From assembly GCA_026874595.1 (NCBI GenBank), contig CM049307.1, forward strand, positions 53,858,370 through 53,922,369: 64,000 bases of DNA, written 5' to 3'. The notes under the pieces were generated by a model. It was not told where the DNA came from, made no database searches, and saw only the letters and a program-made list of their open reading frames with translations. The DNA is from Sipunculus nudus. Its lineage: Eukaryota; Annelida; Sipuncula; Golfingiida; Sipunculidae. Both the position numbers and the translations under genes were made by a program. Below are positions 27,355 through 37,856 of the stretch, one piece after another (within the stretch, counting starts at the first letter, position 1; each line of letters begins with the position of its first letter).

Positions 27355-30300
27355 GTTTGGAAAATATGTACTTAACTTGATAACTAGACAGTAAAATGAT
27401 TTATTGCATTAGAACTGTAATGTTCTGTATGAAGCATAAGTAAAGACTTGACTTGGCTAAAACATGACTTTTTTGTTTCATCTCCATTGTACAGGCTCCA
27501 GAATATATGAGGCTACTTTTTTATAGTATGTGTACAGGGATAATTTTTGTATGCTTACCCATGCTGCCATCTAGTGGCTGATTTGGTACTAATTAAGTAG
27601 GGTTTATTGAAGTAAGGATATTACAAGTAGTAGTTTATTTTTGCTGATCGAGAGCTGAAAAACCCCAAATTCTTACTGAATTATTGAAACTAGCATGTTA
27701 CTGCCTTCTTGCATAGATCATGTACTGTCTGATAGATGGCACTGTGACAGCCCTATTGGAAATGATGCCCCTTAGGACACACTTGCCATGGTTCCCAACA
27801 GTTACAGACCAAAAACGGGCATTTTCCAGGTTTGGCTACAGAGGTGTTATGTGAGAAAGGTTAAATGGCATCACTGTCAATTAAAATGTATAGATTTTTT
27901 TTTAGAATGATGAAGTACCATTTGTAAAAAAATTTTGAATGCAACAGTGTAAAAACATGCATGTGATGGATTTCATTATGATTTTAATACATCATCATTC
28001 ATGTATGATGTTAAGAGCAGGTTGAACAGCAGCTTAAATTTGAAAGAAAAAAATTACAGTCTTTTTTGAGAGCTTGCTGCTCTTTCAACCATAGTAGGCT
28101 TCAGCAGAGGAAAGACTTCTTTTAATAGATTTTTTTTTCAAATGCTTTTTTTGAGACCTGAAGATCCAGTGATATTTTGATTATCTGTTGTGTTTATGGT
28201 TATGTTTGATAGGTGCTGTGGATGTGACTCAGGATAACTGTCAGGATCTCCTGGTGGCAGCCAATATGTTTCAGCTCCCTCAGTTGATGGCGTTCTGTGC
28301 TGATTATCTGCAGCGTGAGCTACATTCATCTAACTGTTTAGGTGAGTTATTTGTGTGGGTTATTTAGTGGACAAAGGGTATGTGACCATCCTGTAGTCCT
28401 TTACTTTTAGCTCAGCTGACAAAAGTCATCTGAGGTATAGGAATCACCCTTTGTCGGTCATACATCCAGCTGTACGGCCATCTGCAGCTGTCCCGCTGTT
28501 TGGGCATCCTGCTGAACTTAAGCAGGGCACAAATCATAATTGCTGAATCTAGAAACTTTTAACTGAATATCCAGGTGGGTTAATAAAAAATCTCCTTGGA
28601 AACCTGAAATTAGGTCACTGAGACCTATATCCTCTGAGCTATGGGGCTCGTATTTACCCCAAAGAATAATTATAAATTTGATACTAAACCTCCAGATAAT
28701 TAATGCACGGATTGCCATGAATCTTGCTTTGAATATTTACAACGATTAGTTTTGTCAGTTCCAACTTCCAAAAAACTGCATGGTGGCACCACTTTTTTTT
28801 TTAATTTTATGATTTTTTTCTGTTTTTGAACCATCGAATGACAGCAGCTATGTCAGTTTCTCAGCTGTGGTTTCATCCAGTGTCCTGAAACCAAGTATGT
28901 TTAGTGGTTATGACTGGTTTCCTCAGTACCTGAAGACTGGTTTCGCCACCTGTATTTTTTTCTCTTATCAGTCCATTTAATGCTTTATTTTGAGACTGCA
29001 AAATTATATTGTTACTATCAGATTCCCAACTGTGGTTTCATCTGTGTCCTGAACCCTTGTGTGTTTATTAGAGCCCCACTTGAATAAGCAGATGCCCTAT
29101 ATTAATCACCCTGTCCATCCGGTTGTTTGCTTTCTGTATATCTGTAATTTTTTTTTTTTTTATGATAACTCAAGTTTTGATTGACATATGGAATTCAAAC
29201 TTGACTTATAAGTTATATGTGGCCCACCTCTAATGCAAGAACTCTATTGATTTAAGGGTCATGAGGTCAAAGGTCAAGGTCAGAGGACCAACTTATTTAG
29301 AAAGATTGTGCACATATAGCTGACCTGCCAATAGTGGAATGAACTGATGGATTTTGGGGTCAAAGTTTAGGTCATGGGGCAATGTTGCCACATGTTAGTG
29401 TCCAGATGATAACACCAGTTTGTATTGAAACTTGATTGATATATGCCCACCACTAAAGTAAGAACTGTTGATTCCTGGATCATGAGATCCACGGCAAAGT
29501 TCACAGGACACACTACTTTAGAGAGATTCTGGATGCAATTAAAGCCAAACATTTCATCCCAACCTTATGTCTTACACATGTGATGCACCTGCCTATAAAG
29601 GATATCAGTACAGTAATAGAATACTCTCTGGTGTGGAGGTAGTAAAGGATTGCTTGCCTGAAAGACTTCAGGCAAAAAACTAGTGCTCCCATAGGGTCTG
29701 GCCTGGCCAGCCCATTCATTCATTACAGCTGCATGTGCACTTAGCATAACCTTTTTAGGTTATCATCCTGGTATTTATTATTTATTATATGCACTGTCAA
29801 AATATCACAAAAGCATGAAAAAAACCTTTAAATTTGCTGTATTCGGCCATGTTTGCATTAGAACTTGATCTTGAATCAACAGCCTTGCAGGATCAAGTAG
29901 GGGAAAGTTAATCAGGGTACTTTATTTATTGATAAATGTCATATTTCGCAGTTTCCCTTGAATTTGTCATTCATTCTGGTACACAACAATTGTAAACTAG
30001 TATTTATCTAATAATCATATAAATTAAGCCACGGTCACACTGAATCATACGACTGATAAATTGTGCGATTGACTTACGATCAGGGAGTCGCACGACCAGT
30101 CTCCACAAATTTGTCCTGATTCTGAAATGGTCGTGAGTACTTGATACTGGTGGAAGGTAATCGTACGACTGGTGGCACGCTCGGTTGCAGGATCAACCAG
30201 AACTAGTGACGATCGGTTGCAAGATCAGTCGTGCGACAAGCCGCTACGATGAATACTGATCGTACGACAAGTCTTAGTGACCAGCGACAGATCGTACATC

Positions 30301-33300
30301 TTGTCGTTAAGACCTGAGACTAGTTGTTCAACTGGTCCTGCCTCCGATCATATGGATATGTATTCCTTGGCCCGATATCAGCCCTGTAATTCGTTCCCAG
30401 TACTAAGGCTCTCTTCTTTGTCTTCGCTGGCTTCTGTGCAGAAGTGCAGCAGCTGTAATAGTGCAAAGCTCCAGCTGTAGCATGAACTCTAGTTTTCAGG
30501 GTGGCATCAGCTGATCCATACTGAAAATTGGAGGTAAATACGGCTGAGCGAGCTTAGCCCTAGATCCAAACAATTTTATAATAGTTGCCCAGCTGATAGC
30601 ATGACCAGTCGTATAATTGTGCCACAAGTTGGGAGAGATCTTGGCAAGTCGCAGTTCTGATCACAAGGTCATACGACCAGTGGTGCCACCAATCATGAGG
30701 TGGCACGAGCAATGGCACGACCAATTGTGCAACAAAAAATCGCACGATAATGCACGACTGGTCGTGCGATGACTAAAGACTGGTGGCACAACCTTCTTGC
30801 GAGCTACTAGGACCTCAAAATTGACAAATCAGTCACAACTGGAATTTGAACACGTTCAAAAACCAGCTGCGACTGATTTTTCATCCAGTGATCAGCTACG
30901 GCCTCCGCGATCGGTCGCACATTCTTCTCACGATGTTTCGGCGATTCCTCAAATTTTCAGTAGTGGACAGGTCGTATCTCTAGTTTGACCATGGCTTAAG
31001 ATATAATTCATAGCGTTTATAGGCTTACAAAGTGGGGTAGTCAGTCCCCCCCCCCCCCCCCCCCACTAATGAGTGCCCGGCTGACTCAAGCTTGCCTGCA
31101 CAAACTGGCTTCTGGCTGCACAAGCCAGTTGTTTTTCTACTCCATCTACACAAGAAATGGCATTGGTGATATCCCATATATCCCGGAAGTTTCCTTTTGA
31201 TTTTCAGGTTGCTAGGTCAAAGGTCAAAGTCACAGGGCCCATCTATTCCAAAATTAGTTTATGGCTGATAACACCATTTTGAGTAGACAAGTTGGCTTCA
31301 AATTGATCACAGGACCCATATTTTGAAAAAACTCATAAAAATATAGACAAATTCAGTGTTGAGACCCATGGGTCCCTAGTTTTTATATAAATCCAGTGTT
31401 ATTTTTGATATGCATGTTTTGATCTAGTTTCAGAGACTGTGCAGTTTTATCATGTAAGGTGCTCATTTTTGACAAGGTGGCAAAAAATTTATGATGATTT
31501 TTTAAATCGTTTAAAGTGTATGAACCCTGCTATAGGCCATGTTGTCATTTCTGGCCCAGGCCCAAGAACAGACCTGGGGTCAATTCTGAATCAAATTGGA
31601 ATTGAATTGGAATTGAAGGGAAAACTGATTAACCAATTATCCCCCCCCCCCCCCCCGAATAATGGAAAATTTGATAAAAAAAAAACTGCAACATCTCAAT
31701 AACTACAACACTGATGGTCATGATTTTTGGCATACATATTGATCAAGAGGTGTTCCATCAGTTCCTGCAGATTGGTGGTGCCACCTGTGTTTTTTCAAAT
31801 TTTTACGATTTTTTTTTTCTCAATTTTTGAGACTTATAAGGATGTAGTTATCTGTCAACAGGGTACAAATCGTAACAACTGGACCTAGAATCTTCATTCT
31901 TGACACACAGGGAGACCCATGAAAAGTCTCCATGGAAACCTGAAATTAGGTCTCTGTTACCCATACCCTTTGAGCTATGGCACTCCAAAGTACAGCTCAG
32001 AATAATGGAAAAATTGATACAAAAGCTGAAGTATCTGAACAACTAATGCAAAGATCACCATAATTGTCTGCATGGATATTGACCATTAAGTGTTTATATT
32101 AGTTTCTGCAGACTGGTAGAGCCACCTGTATTTTTTTTAAAGGTTTACGCATTTTTTCCCTTTTTTTGAGATATATAAATTCAGACACAATCTTGGCCTG
32201 TTGGTTGATCTGTTTGATGCTTCAGTTGAATGGGTATATACTACCATTAAGGTGATAAAATTTTCTTTTGCGAATCTCTTCTCAGTCAGCTGAGCGTCAT
32301 GACCCATGGGTCACTTGTATACATTGTTATGGTTCTGTGTAATAAACAGTGTGAATGTCCAAGTGGGTTTGTTTACCATAACAGGAAGGCATGACCAGAG
32401 GTCTGATCTTGCGCACAGGCAACAATTCACGAACAATAAGTTTTATTCCCACTCCTGTACAGGATTAAACAAACTGTTAAACTGGCACATACCATACTAT
32501 TATAAGGAGAAATGCTATATTTCAAGTATATTTAACATGCCTGGTATATAAATAGGCCCCTTAAATATCTAATTTACACTTAACACGCACGCACATTTCA
32601 ATAGATAAATGAAATGTACAGAATTTTAATTGTAGTCAAATATTTATTTGAAAAATATGATTGGGGGGAGGGGGGCTTTTGTTCTCTTTATCATTCAGGT
32701 TGGGGCATTTTACCTTGGGTGCTTTTGTCCCCAAGCCACCCCATGATCATGTGAATTTTAATGTTTTCATCACCTAAAATAGATATTTGCATATACATTA
32801 ATTGAATTAGGTAATAATGGCCACTCATTTGAAATCCAAATTAACCTTAATCCAAATTTGGGTAGTTTACCTGATCTTAAGGAATAATTGCCAAACAAAA
32901 CAAGTAAAACCTGTCTGGCTGCTATGTCTTACTACATTTGGCAAAAATTATAATGAATGATATTTCACTTAGCTTTGGAGCACATTCAACCAATTCTGAA
33001 CAAAACTGTAAGTTGCATACTAGTGTACTGGTGCACTAGTAAAAAACTCCTTTGATAACATTTGCATCACACCAGTTAAATGTTTTCAGATGAATGCAAC
33101 TTTTTGAATTGGAATTGATATTTTTCTCCAGCACATGGAATTGAATTGAATTGGAATTGAAGTTTCATGAAAATTCTTGATTTGGAATTGAATTGGAATT
33201 GAAATATCTGAATTGACCCCAGGTCTGGCCAAGAATCAAAGAGAGCAGAAGATGCATGTTTAATCTTTGGAGCTGGATACACAATGCCATGCTTTCTTTA

Positions 33301-34584
33301 CAATTCTTTACTGTGTGCACACCCTGGTGGCTTGACCCAGAGAACCTTGCTATACAAAGCAGCAGTTAAAACAAAAGGAGGTCTGGGATGACTGCAGTGT
33401 ATAAACACTGCTTGAGGAGCAGAAGGGTTGTGTTAATTGTTATAATGATGTTGACATTATAAAAACTTGCACAAGTTTTAAAAATTCTGTAAACCATCAT
33501 GATGAATAATAATTATATAATGTTCATGTTCATATTCTGTATTGCAGGTATGCATCAGTTTGCCGAGGTGCATGCCTGTGGACAGCTCAAAGAGGCAAGT
33601 GAAAAATTCATTCATCTGCATTTCCTAGAAGTTTCTGAAGAAGAAGAGTTCCTAGAAATACCAAAGGAGCTATTGCTACGGTTACTTCAGAGCGAGTACC
33701 TGCATATAGACAATGAGTACCAGGTTTTCAGTGCTGCCATGAAATGGATACTTCACAACCCTCCCGAGAGGAGGAAACATATTTTTGAAATTCTGAGCCA
33801 CATTCGATTTCCGTTAATATCTCATAACAAAATAGAGAAATTTATTGAAACCTGCAAAGACTTGAGTTTGAAAGTTGTTTTGCAGAAGTTTCTTCAGGAT
33901 TCAAAACAAAAGAAACAACCTTACCAATATCAGGTTAGTCCGAATAAGCCGTTTTTGTTATATCCACGAGAGTGTGCAAGGAAAACATTGATTGTATATG
34001 GGGGTTATAACAGGACTGCAAAAACAAGTTACGGTGATTCTCAGACAACTGCGGGAGTTTATCAGTTTGACTGTTTCCGCCAGCAATGGAAAGCTTTACC
34101 CTTCATGAGACAAGCACGTGAACGACATGGCGCATGTATTTTGAATGGTTTAATTTATGCCATTGGAGGAGAGGCTGACTGTTTGGTACAAGACACTAGT
34201 GAATTTTACAACCCAGTTACCTCAAAATGGATGCCTATTGCTCCAATGGTGCACCCTCGCTGTGATATGGGGTTGGTGGTGTATTCGAACTTTCTGTATG
34301 TTTTTGGAGGTTGTGTTGGATCAAATATTACAGATAGCATAGAAAGATACTGTCCAGAACAAGATACGTGGGAACAGATTGGTCACATGACATCACCTAG
34401 ATATGCAATGGGGGTACTGCAGCATCAAGGTACCTAGTTCAAAGTTTTATTAATTTTTTCTTTTTTTTTAAATATTTTTATGATCATTTATTTGGTGTTG
34501 TCATTTTGATAACAAGCTTTTGTTATGAAATATCTTTCCTTAATATTGTGCCAGATTGAAAACTTCCTGTGTGGTTTGATGGCT

Positions 34585-34626
<42 letters not shown>

Positions 34627-35356
34627 AATTTTCAAATCACCTACCAGTAGTAATGGACATGAATTTGCAGGTTTACATACCAGTGTTTGATGAAATTTTG
34701 TTTTGTAATTGGAAGCATTGAACCATTCAGTTACCCGTTTGTTAACAAACATAAGGATTATATGGATATTGTCATTATTGTAGGTTACAATAACATGCTG
34801 ATGTTCATTTCCCAGTCCTAAAGCTTATAAATATTACCTTTTTATCATCAGTTAACCTGTTCTAAAGGGTCTTAGGTCTTCCAAAAGGATTTTTTTCATT
34901 TTTATTCATTCAAGCAAAGAATATTTAGATTCTTTATAGCAGACAAAGCTTCTATTTAAGCTGTTTTTTCCGTGTTAGCTGTTTCATCCCCTTAAATTCT
35001 TTAACACGCGTACAATTCCAAGAAAAAAACATGTTAACAAAAGTCTTAATATAGATATGGGAGTTCTTGTGTTTTTTTTTTACATTTTTTTCATTTTACT
35101 CTCTGCATGCTTCATGATGATTGTGATTACTTTGTAGAATGTTTGGAGCACAGTTCAAGCCATGCCTACAGACCGGTGTGCCTCATGCAGTGCTGCAGTG
35201 AATGGGTTGCTGTATGTTGTAGGAGGGTGTCTGGGATCTTCCCAGGGTCAGCTAACCTTGCCTAATGTAGAGTGCTATGACCCTGCAACTGACTCCTGGA
35301 CATGTCTGGGAGATATGCCAGTTTCACTGGGGGCAGCAGGTATTGTGGTCATGTGA
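27066..35356 (+). CDS. BTB-BACK-kelch (KLHL-type) protein, four recognisable exons, one kelch segment missing
   Basis: KLHL proteins are typically substrate adaptors of Cullin-3 ubiquitin ligases: BTB binds Cul3, BACK orients, the kelch propeller binds substrate. Exons 27078-27354 (BTB: CDITLTVSGCKFVAHRSVL, YFKAML), 28213-28341 (rest of BTB) and 33548-34429 (BACK from NCLG/MHQFAEVH to IRFPLIS, then three kelch blades) splice in perfect phase. Exon 35138-35356 holds the end of one blade (NVWSTVQAMPTDRCASCSA), a full blade (LLYVVGGCLG...DSWTCLGDMP) and a stop. The first half of a blade is missing between 34429 and 35138, and the flanking phases do not match, so an exon is absent or lost. The subfamily could not be named. 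A Ty3/gypsy LTR begins 176 bp past the stop. Confidence 0.85.
27355..28212. other. Kelch gene intron 1
   Basis: No coding sequence or transposon recognised. Contains the CTCF-like words described separately. Confidence 0.5.
27563..27579 (-). promoter_or_regulatory. CTCF-like binding motif
   Basis: The reverse strand reads CAGCCACTAGATGGCAGCAT, which matches the bilaterian CTCF core CCASYAGRKGGCAG. It sits 209 bp into kelch intron 1; a weaker TAGATGGCACT follows at about 27733. Motif match only; binding is inferred. Confidence 0.4.
28213..28341 (+). CDS. KLHL-type gene, exon 2 (BTB C-terminal part)
   Basis: 129 bases encoding AVDVTQDNCQDLLVAANMFQ and onward to QRELHSSNCLG. Acceptor TTTGATAG, donor TTAG|GTGAGT. 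Completes the split Gly codon on both sides. Confidence 0.9.
28409..28975 (-). mobile_element. Family 1-like HINE fragment in kelch intron 2
   Basis: Starts with the terminal hairpin in reverse (TTAGCTCAGCTGACAAAAGTCATCTGAGGT) and continues with one ~340-bp core unit in reverse (TTGGAAACCTGAAATTAGGTC, GGTGGCACCAC at about 28783). The tetranucleotide tract is degraded (TCGGTCATACATCCAGC region). Confidence 0.6.
28976..30027. other. Kelch intron 2 sequence with degraded repeat
   Basis: The stretch at about 29086-29540 contains AGGTCAAAGGTCAAGGTCAGAGG, and related phrases (TAGGTCAAAGGTCAAAGTCAC) recur at about 31210. Probably the core of another tandem-core element. No exon recognised. Confidence 0.45.
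30028..30995. mobile_element. TTAA-flanked MITE, 968 bp
   Basis: Flanked by TTAA on both sides (30024-30027, 30996-30999). Termini GCCACGGTCACACT...CATACGAC and GTCGTATC...AGTTTGACCATGGC form ~25-bp inverted repeats with a few mismatches. The interior is filled with short self-complementary words around TCGTACGA, GTCGCACGAC and TGATCGTACGAC. TTAA targets are known for piggyBac, ISL2EU and Kolobok elements; which one applies cannot be decided. No transposase ORF. Confidence 0.8.
31569..33227. mobile_element. hAT-type non-autonomous element, 1659 bp, with 8-bp TSD
   Basis: Ends CAGACCTGGGGTCAATTC and its inverse GAATTGACCCCAGGTCTG. Flanks CCCAAGAA (31561-31568) and GCCAAGAA (33228-33235) agree at 7 of 8 bases, the TSD length of hAT elements. 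GGAATTGAATT repeats lie just inside both ends. The body contains a reverse family 1 HINE fragment. No transposase recognised. Confidence 0.78.
31690..32322 (-). mobile_element. Family 1 HINE fragment (reverse), uninterrupted 5' half
   Basis: Reverse copy of the 5' part of the element at 7886, including TGACCCATGGGTCA (about 32303-32318), CTCAGTCAGCTGAGCG, the GGCCTGTTGGTTGATCTGTT segment and core units starting near 32110 and 31770. It lacks the family 2 insertion and therefore represents the pre-insertion state. Its left end is cut near a poly-C run (31641-31657). Confidence 0.7.
33548..34429 (+). CDS. KLHL-type gene, exon 3 (BACK domain and kelch blades 1-3)
   Basis: 882 bases. Begins after ATTGCAG by finishing the Gly codon, then MHQFAEVHACGQLKEASEKF; the BACK domain follows to about IRFPLISHNK. 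Kelch blades are marked by IVYGGYN, IYAIGGEAD and LYVFGGCVG, each followed by a W...M...R...G pattern. The donor CAAG|GTACCT leaves one base. Read through, the frame stops almost at once (TAG at 34435). Confidence 0.92.
34430..35137. other. Kelch intron 3 where an exon is expected but not found
   Basis: Checked in all forward frames for a GG-containing kelch strand flanked by AG and GT; none was found. A ~37-base poly-T (34585-34622) lies inside. Confidence 0.6.
34585..34622. repeat. Poly-T tract (~37)
   Basis: Homopolymer in kelch intron 3. Long homopolymers are common sites of assembly error. Confidence 0.9.
35138..35356 (+). CDS. KLHL-type gene, last coding exon
   Basis: Acceptor TTTGTAG at 35131-35137. 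Frame NVWSTVQAMPTDRCASCSAA begins in phase 0, and the exon ends SLGAAGIVVM with TGA at 35354-35356. Exon 3 ends in phase 1, so direct joining would shift the frame. A possible poly(A) signal AATAAA lies at 35765, inside the downstream gypsy element. Confidence 0.85.
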   Translation, partial: NVWSTVQAMPTDRCASCSAAVNGLLYVVGGCLGSSQGQLTLPNVECYDPATDSWTCLGDMPVSLGAAGIVVM

Positions 35357-35531
35357 CCATGTTTAAATGACAGCAAATAGTCATGTGATCACTGAAGCAT
35401 TGGTCAGCTGATCTAAAACTGTGGTGATCTGTATTCACATAACCATGGATGTCTGTGATTCCTGTAACCATAGCAACCAGCTTGGGGTTTTTGTAACAAT
35501 GACATTGCGTTGTTATGGAATCACGGTATTC

Positions 35532-35745
35532 TGTTATGTTACGTTCAAATGAATAGATAATCCAAAGTGTATATGTGTGTATTTTTTTGCATCTGACACA
35601 TGATACATATAATGATATATGCACTGGTAGACACAACGGTCAGATAGTGTAGCACAGACTGCTAATGCAGCACTGGGCCAGTGACTCATTGTAACAGATG
35701 TACATGCATGAGGTTGTTGTATATGCATGAGGTCATAATACAACA
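35532..35745 (-). repeat. 3' LTR of gypsy element
   Basis: About 214 bp, direct repeat of 40739-40958 (shared words CATATAATGATATATGCACTGG, shown here in two parts: CATATAATGATATA and TATGCACTGG). In element orientation it begins TGTTGTA and ends TAACA. Confidence 0.85.
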
Positions 35746-35756
35746 TTCCCCTCATT
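35746..35756 (-). other. Polypurine tract
   Basis: Reverse strand AATGAGGGGAA lies directly before the 3' LTR start TGTTG, the expected plus-strand primer position. Confidence 0.7.
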
Positions 35757-36199
35757 GAACACAAAATAAAATTAAGTGCGTCATCTGGTTATAGAATTTT
35801 CACTGAATGGTCTAGATATATATATAGGTGGTGCTAGAACTAACTAAACATGGGTCCTGTTGTTTCAGTGTCACACAAAAACAAAGAGTCCGTATCAAAC
35901 ATGCTTAACCAGAACTATCTCATGTTTATTTTGCAATATGTGTCTAGAATTTCAATAAATGGGTGCTTATTACTAATTAACTGTCAAACAAATATACAGT
36001 CTGTCAAACACTAATATAATTATGAATAGCACATATTTACAGCCACTACAAGTTCATAAAAAATAATAAAATATCAATTTATGTTGAATAGTAGGTGAAG
36101 CTTGCAGCCTTATTGATCAAATGATCTGATAGTACACGAAACTACTCTTCATAAGTCTTGTTTGAATACAAGGACATTATTTACAAATAAAATCTCTGT

Positions 36200-37370
36200 G
36201 GTGGCTTCACCATTCTGCCAGACCTTGTGACATATCCTGCACTGTTAGTCGTATTTTTACTGCCTTGTTGCTTCTTTGTGGTATCCTTTTAAATTTCTTT
36301 TTGAAAAGTTTGAAATTTTCTCCAGTTTCTCTTATGTGTGTGGTGGTCATCCCGTATTTTACTCCTGATTTTCCACTATGTATGACCTTGGTCTGGCACT
36401 GGACTGGCTGATATTTGCCGGTTCCCATTTCTTGAAAAGTATATCTTGTATTCTTACTGACAGTCCACTTGCCAGTTTTGGTAGTTCTCTGCTTGATGAA
36501 TTATACTGCATATCTTGCTGCTGTCTGTGACCTTTCAAGTTTTTGTGTCATATTTTTGTCATTTTTCTTTTGTGCTTACAAAGGGCAAGTTTGATCTTAT
36601 CTTCCTGTTGAACATTAGTTCTGCTGAAGAAGGCAGTTCTGGAGCAATTGGTGTAGTTCTCACACTTAGCAATAACATTGCAGGATCTTCCTTTGTTTCT
36701 AATGCTTTTTGTAGTGTTCTCTTCATGACAGCTACAAACCTTTCACTTTTGCCGTTTGCCTCAGGGAAATGTGGGCTGCTTGTTCAATGCAGGAAATCAA
36801 ACTTTTCAGCAAAGTGTCTGAAGTCATAGGATGTGTATTGCGGTCCATTATCACTAAATAGTTTTTCTGGAATTCCAAATTCAGAGAAAACAGCTTTCAT
36901 TGCATTGATTACAGTAGCTGTTGTTGTTGTGTGTAGTTTCCTCATGATGGGAAATTAGCTGTAATAATCTATAGACTATAAGAAGCAGGTAGTTTTCATT
37001 ATGCTTGTGAAATAAGTCAGAACCAACTATTTACCATGGCCTCATGCTTCAATGTGAATTATTGGTTCTTTCTGTTGATAAGAGGTGGCGCTGACAAGTG
37101 GTGCATGTTTTGACTAATCTTATAATATCTGCATTGATTCCACACCAAAACACAGATGCTCTGGCCTTGAGCATGCATTTCTCTATTCCTTGGTGTCCTG
37201 CATGGATGAGCTTGAGAGCTTCATCTTTAATTTCCTCTGGGATTATTACCAATATCCCATCATATACACTTAATTCATCTCTCAAATTCCAGTATTTCTT
37301 GATGTTTGCTGGCATTCCCTTCTGTGAATTGGGCCAACCATTCATGATTGTTTTCATGAGTGTGCTCTAG
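36200..37370 (-). pseudogene. Gypsy integrase remnant
   Basis: The zinc-binding domain (HAGHQGIEKC ... CTTCQRH) at 37049-37357 is followed by fragments of the catalytic core: SDNGPQYTS around 36840 and SSPHFPEANGKSERF around 36740-36785, which hold the second Asp and the Glu of the DDE triad. Stop codons interrupt it (for example just after FDFLH). The tail continues to about 36200 in broken frames. Confidence 0.8.
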
Positions 37371-37399
37371 GTTTCATCCTTTGCAGTGAGGTCCTTGAT

Positions 37400-37856
37400 T
37401 TAGTCTAGTGGATGTTGAATTATGTTTGTTACTTCATGTACAGTTCTGTCCATTTCTTGCATTTCCTTTGGTTCATCTCCCATTGTCAGTCTGGACAATG
37501 CCTCAGCAACTGGTAACTTTCCCCCTGGAACATATTTTACTGAGAAATCATTCCTCCGAATTCTCAGTAATATTCTCATGAGTCTAGGTGGTGCGCTTGT
37601 GATGTTTTTCTTTGCAATACTCTCAAGTGGTCTGGGGTCACATTCTATCAAGACATGTCGGCCATACACATAATGATGGAATCTCTCTAGGCCAAACACA
37701 ATAGCAAGCATCTCCTTCTCAATGGTGTGGTAATTTGACTCTGTGTTTGTTAGACTTTTGCTTGCTTGAGCAACAGACAGGCTGTCCATCTTGTAGTAGT
37801 GCTGCCTCAACACCTTTCTTGCTAGCGTCAGTTTGTAAGGCAAGTGGGTTCTTTTC
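37400..37856 (-). pseudogene. Gypsy RNase H remnant
   Basis: Encodes ASKSLTNTESNYHTIEKEML, FGLERFHHYVYGR, ECDPRPLESI and SAPPRLMRILLRI, the signature of gypsy RNase H and its tail. Upstream, the QTDASKKG segment lies in another frame, so at least one frameshift is present. The coding sequence is cut at 37856 by the hAT-type insertion. Confidence 0.85.
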
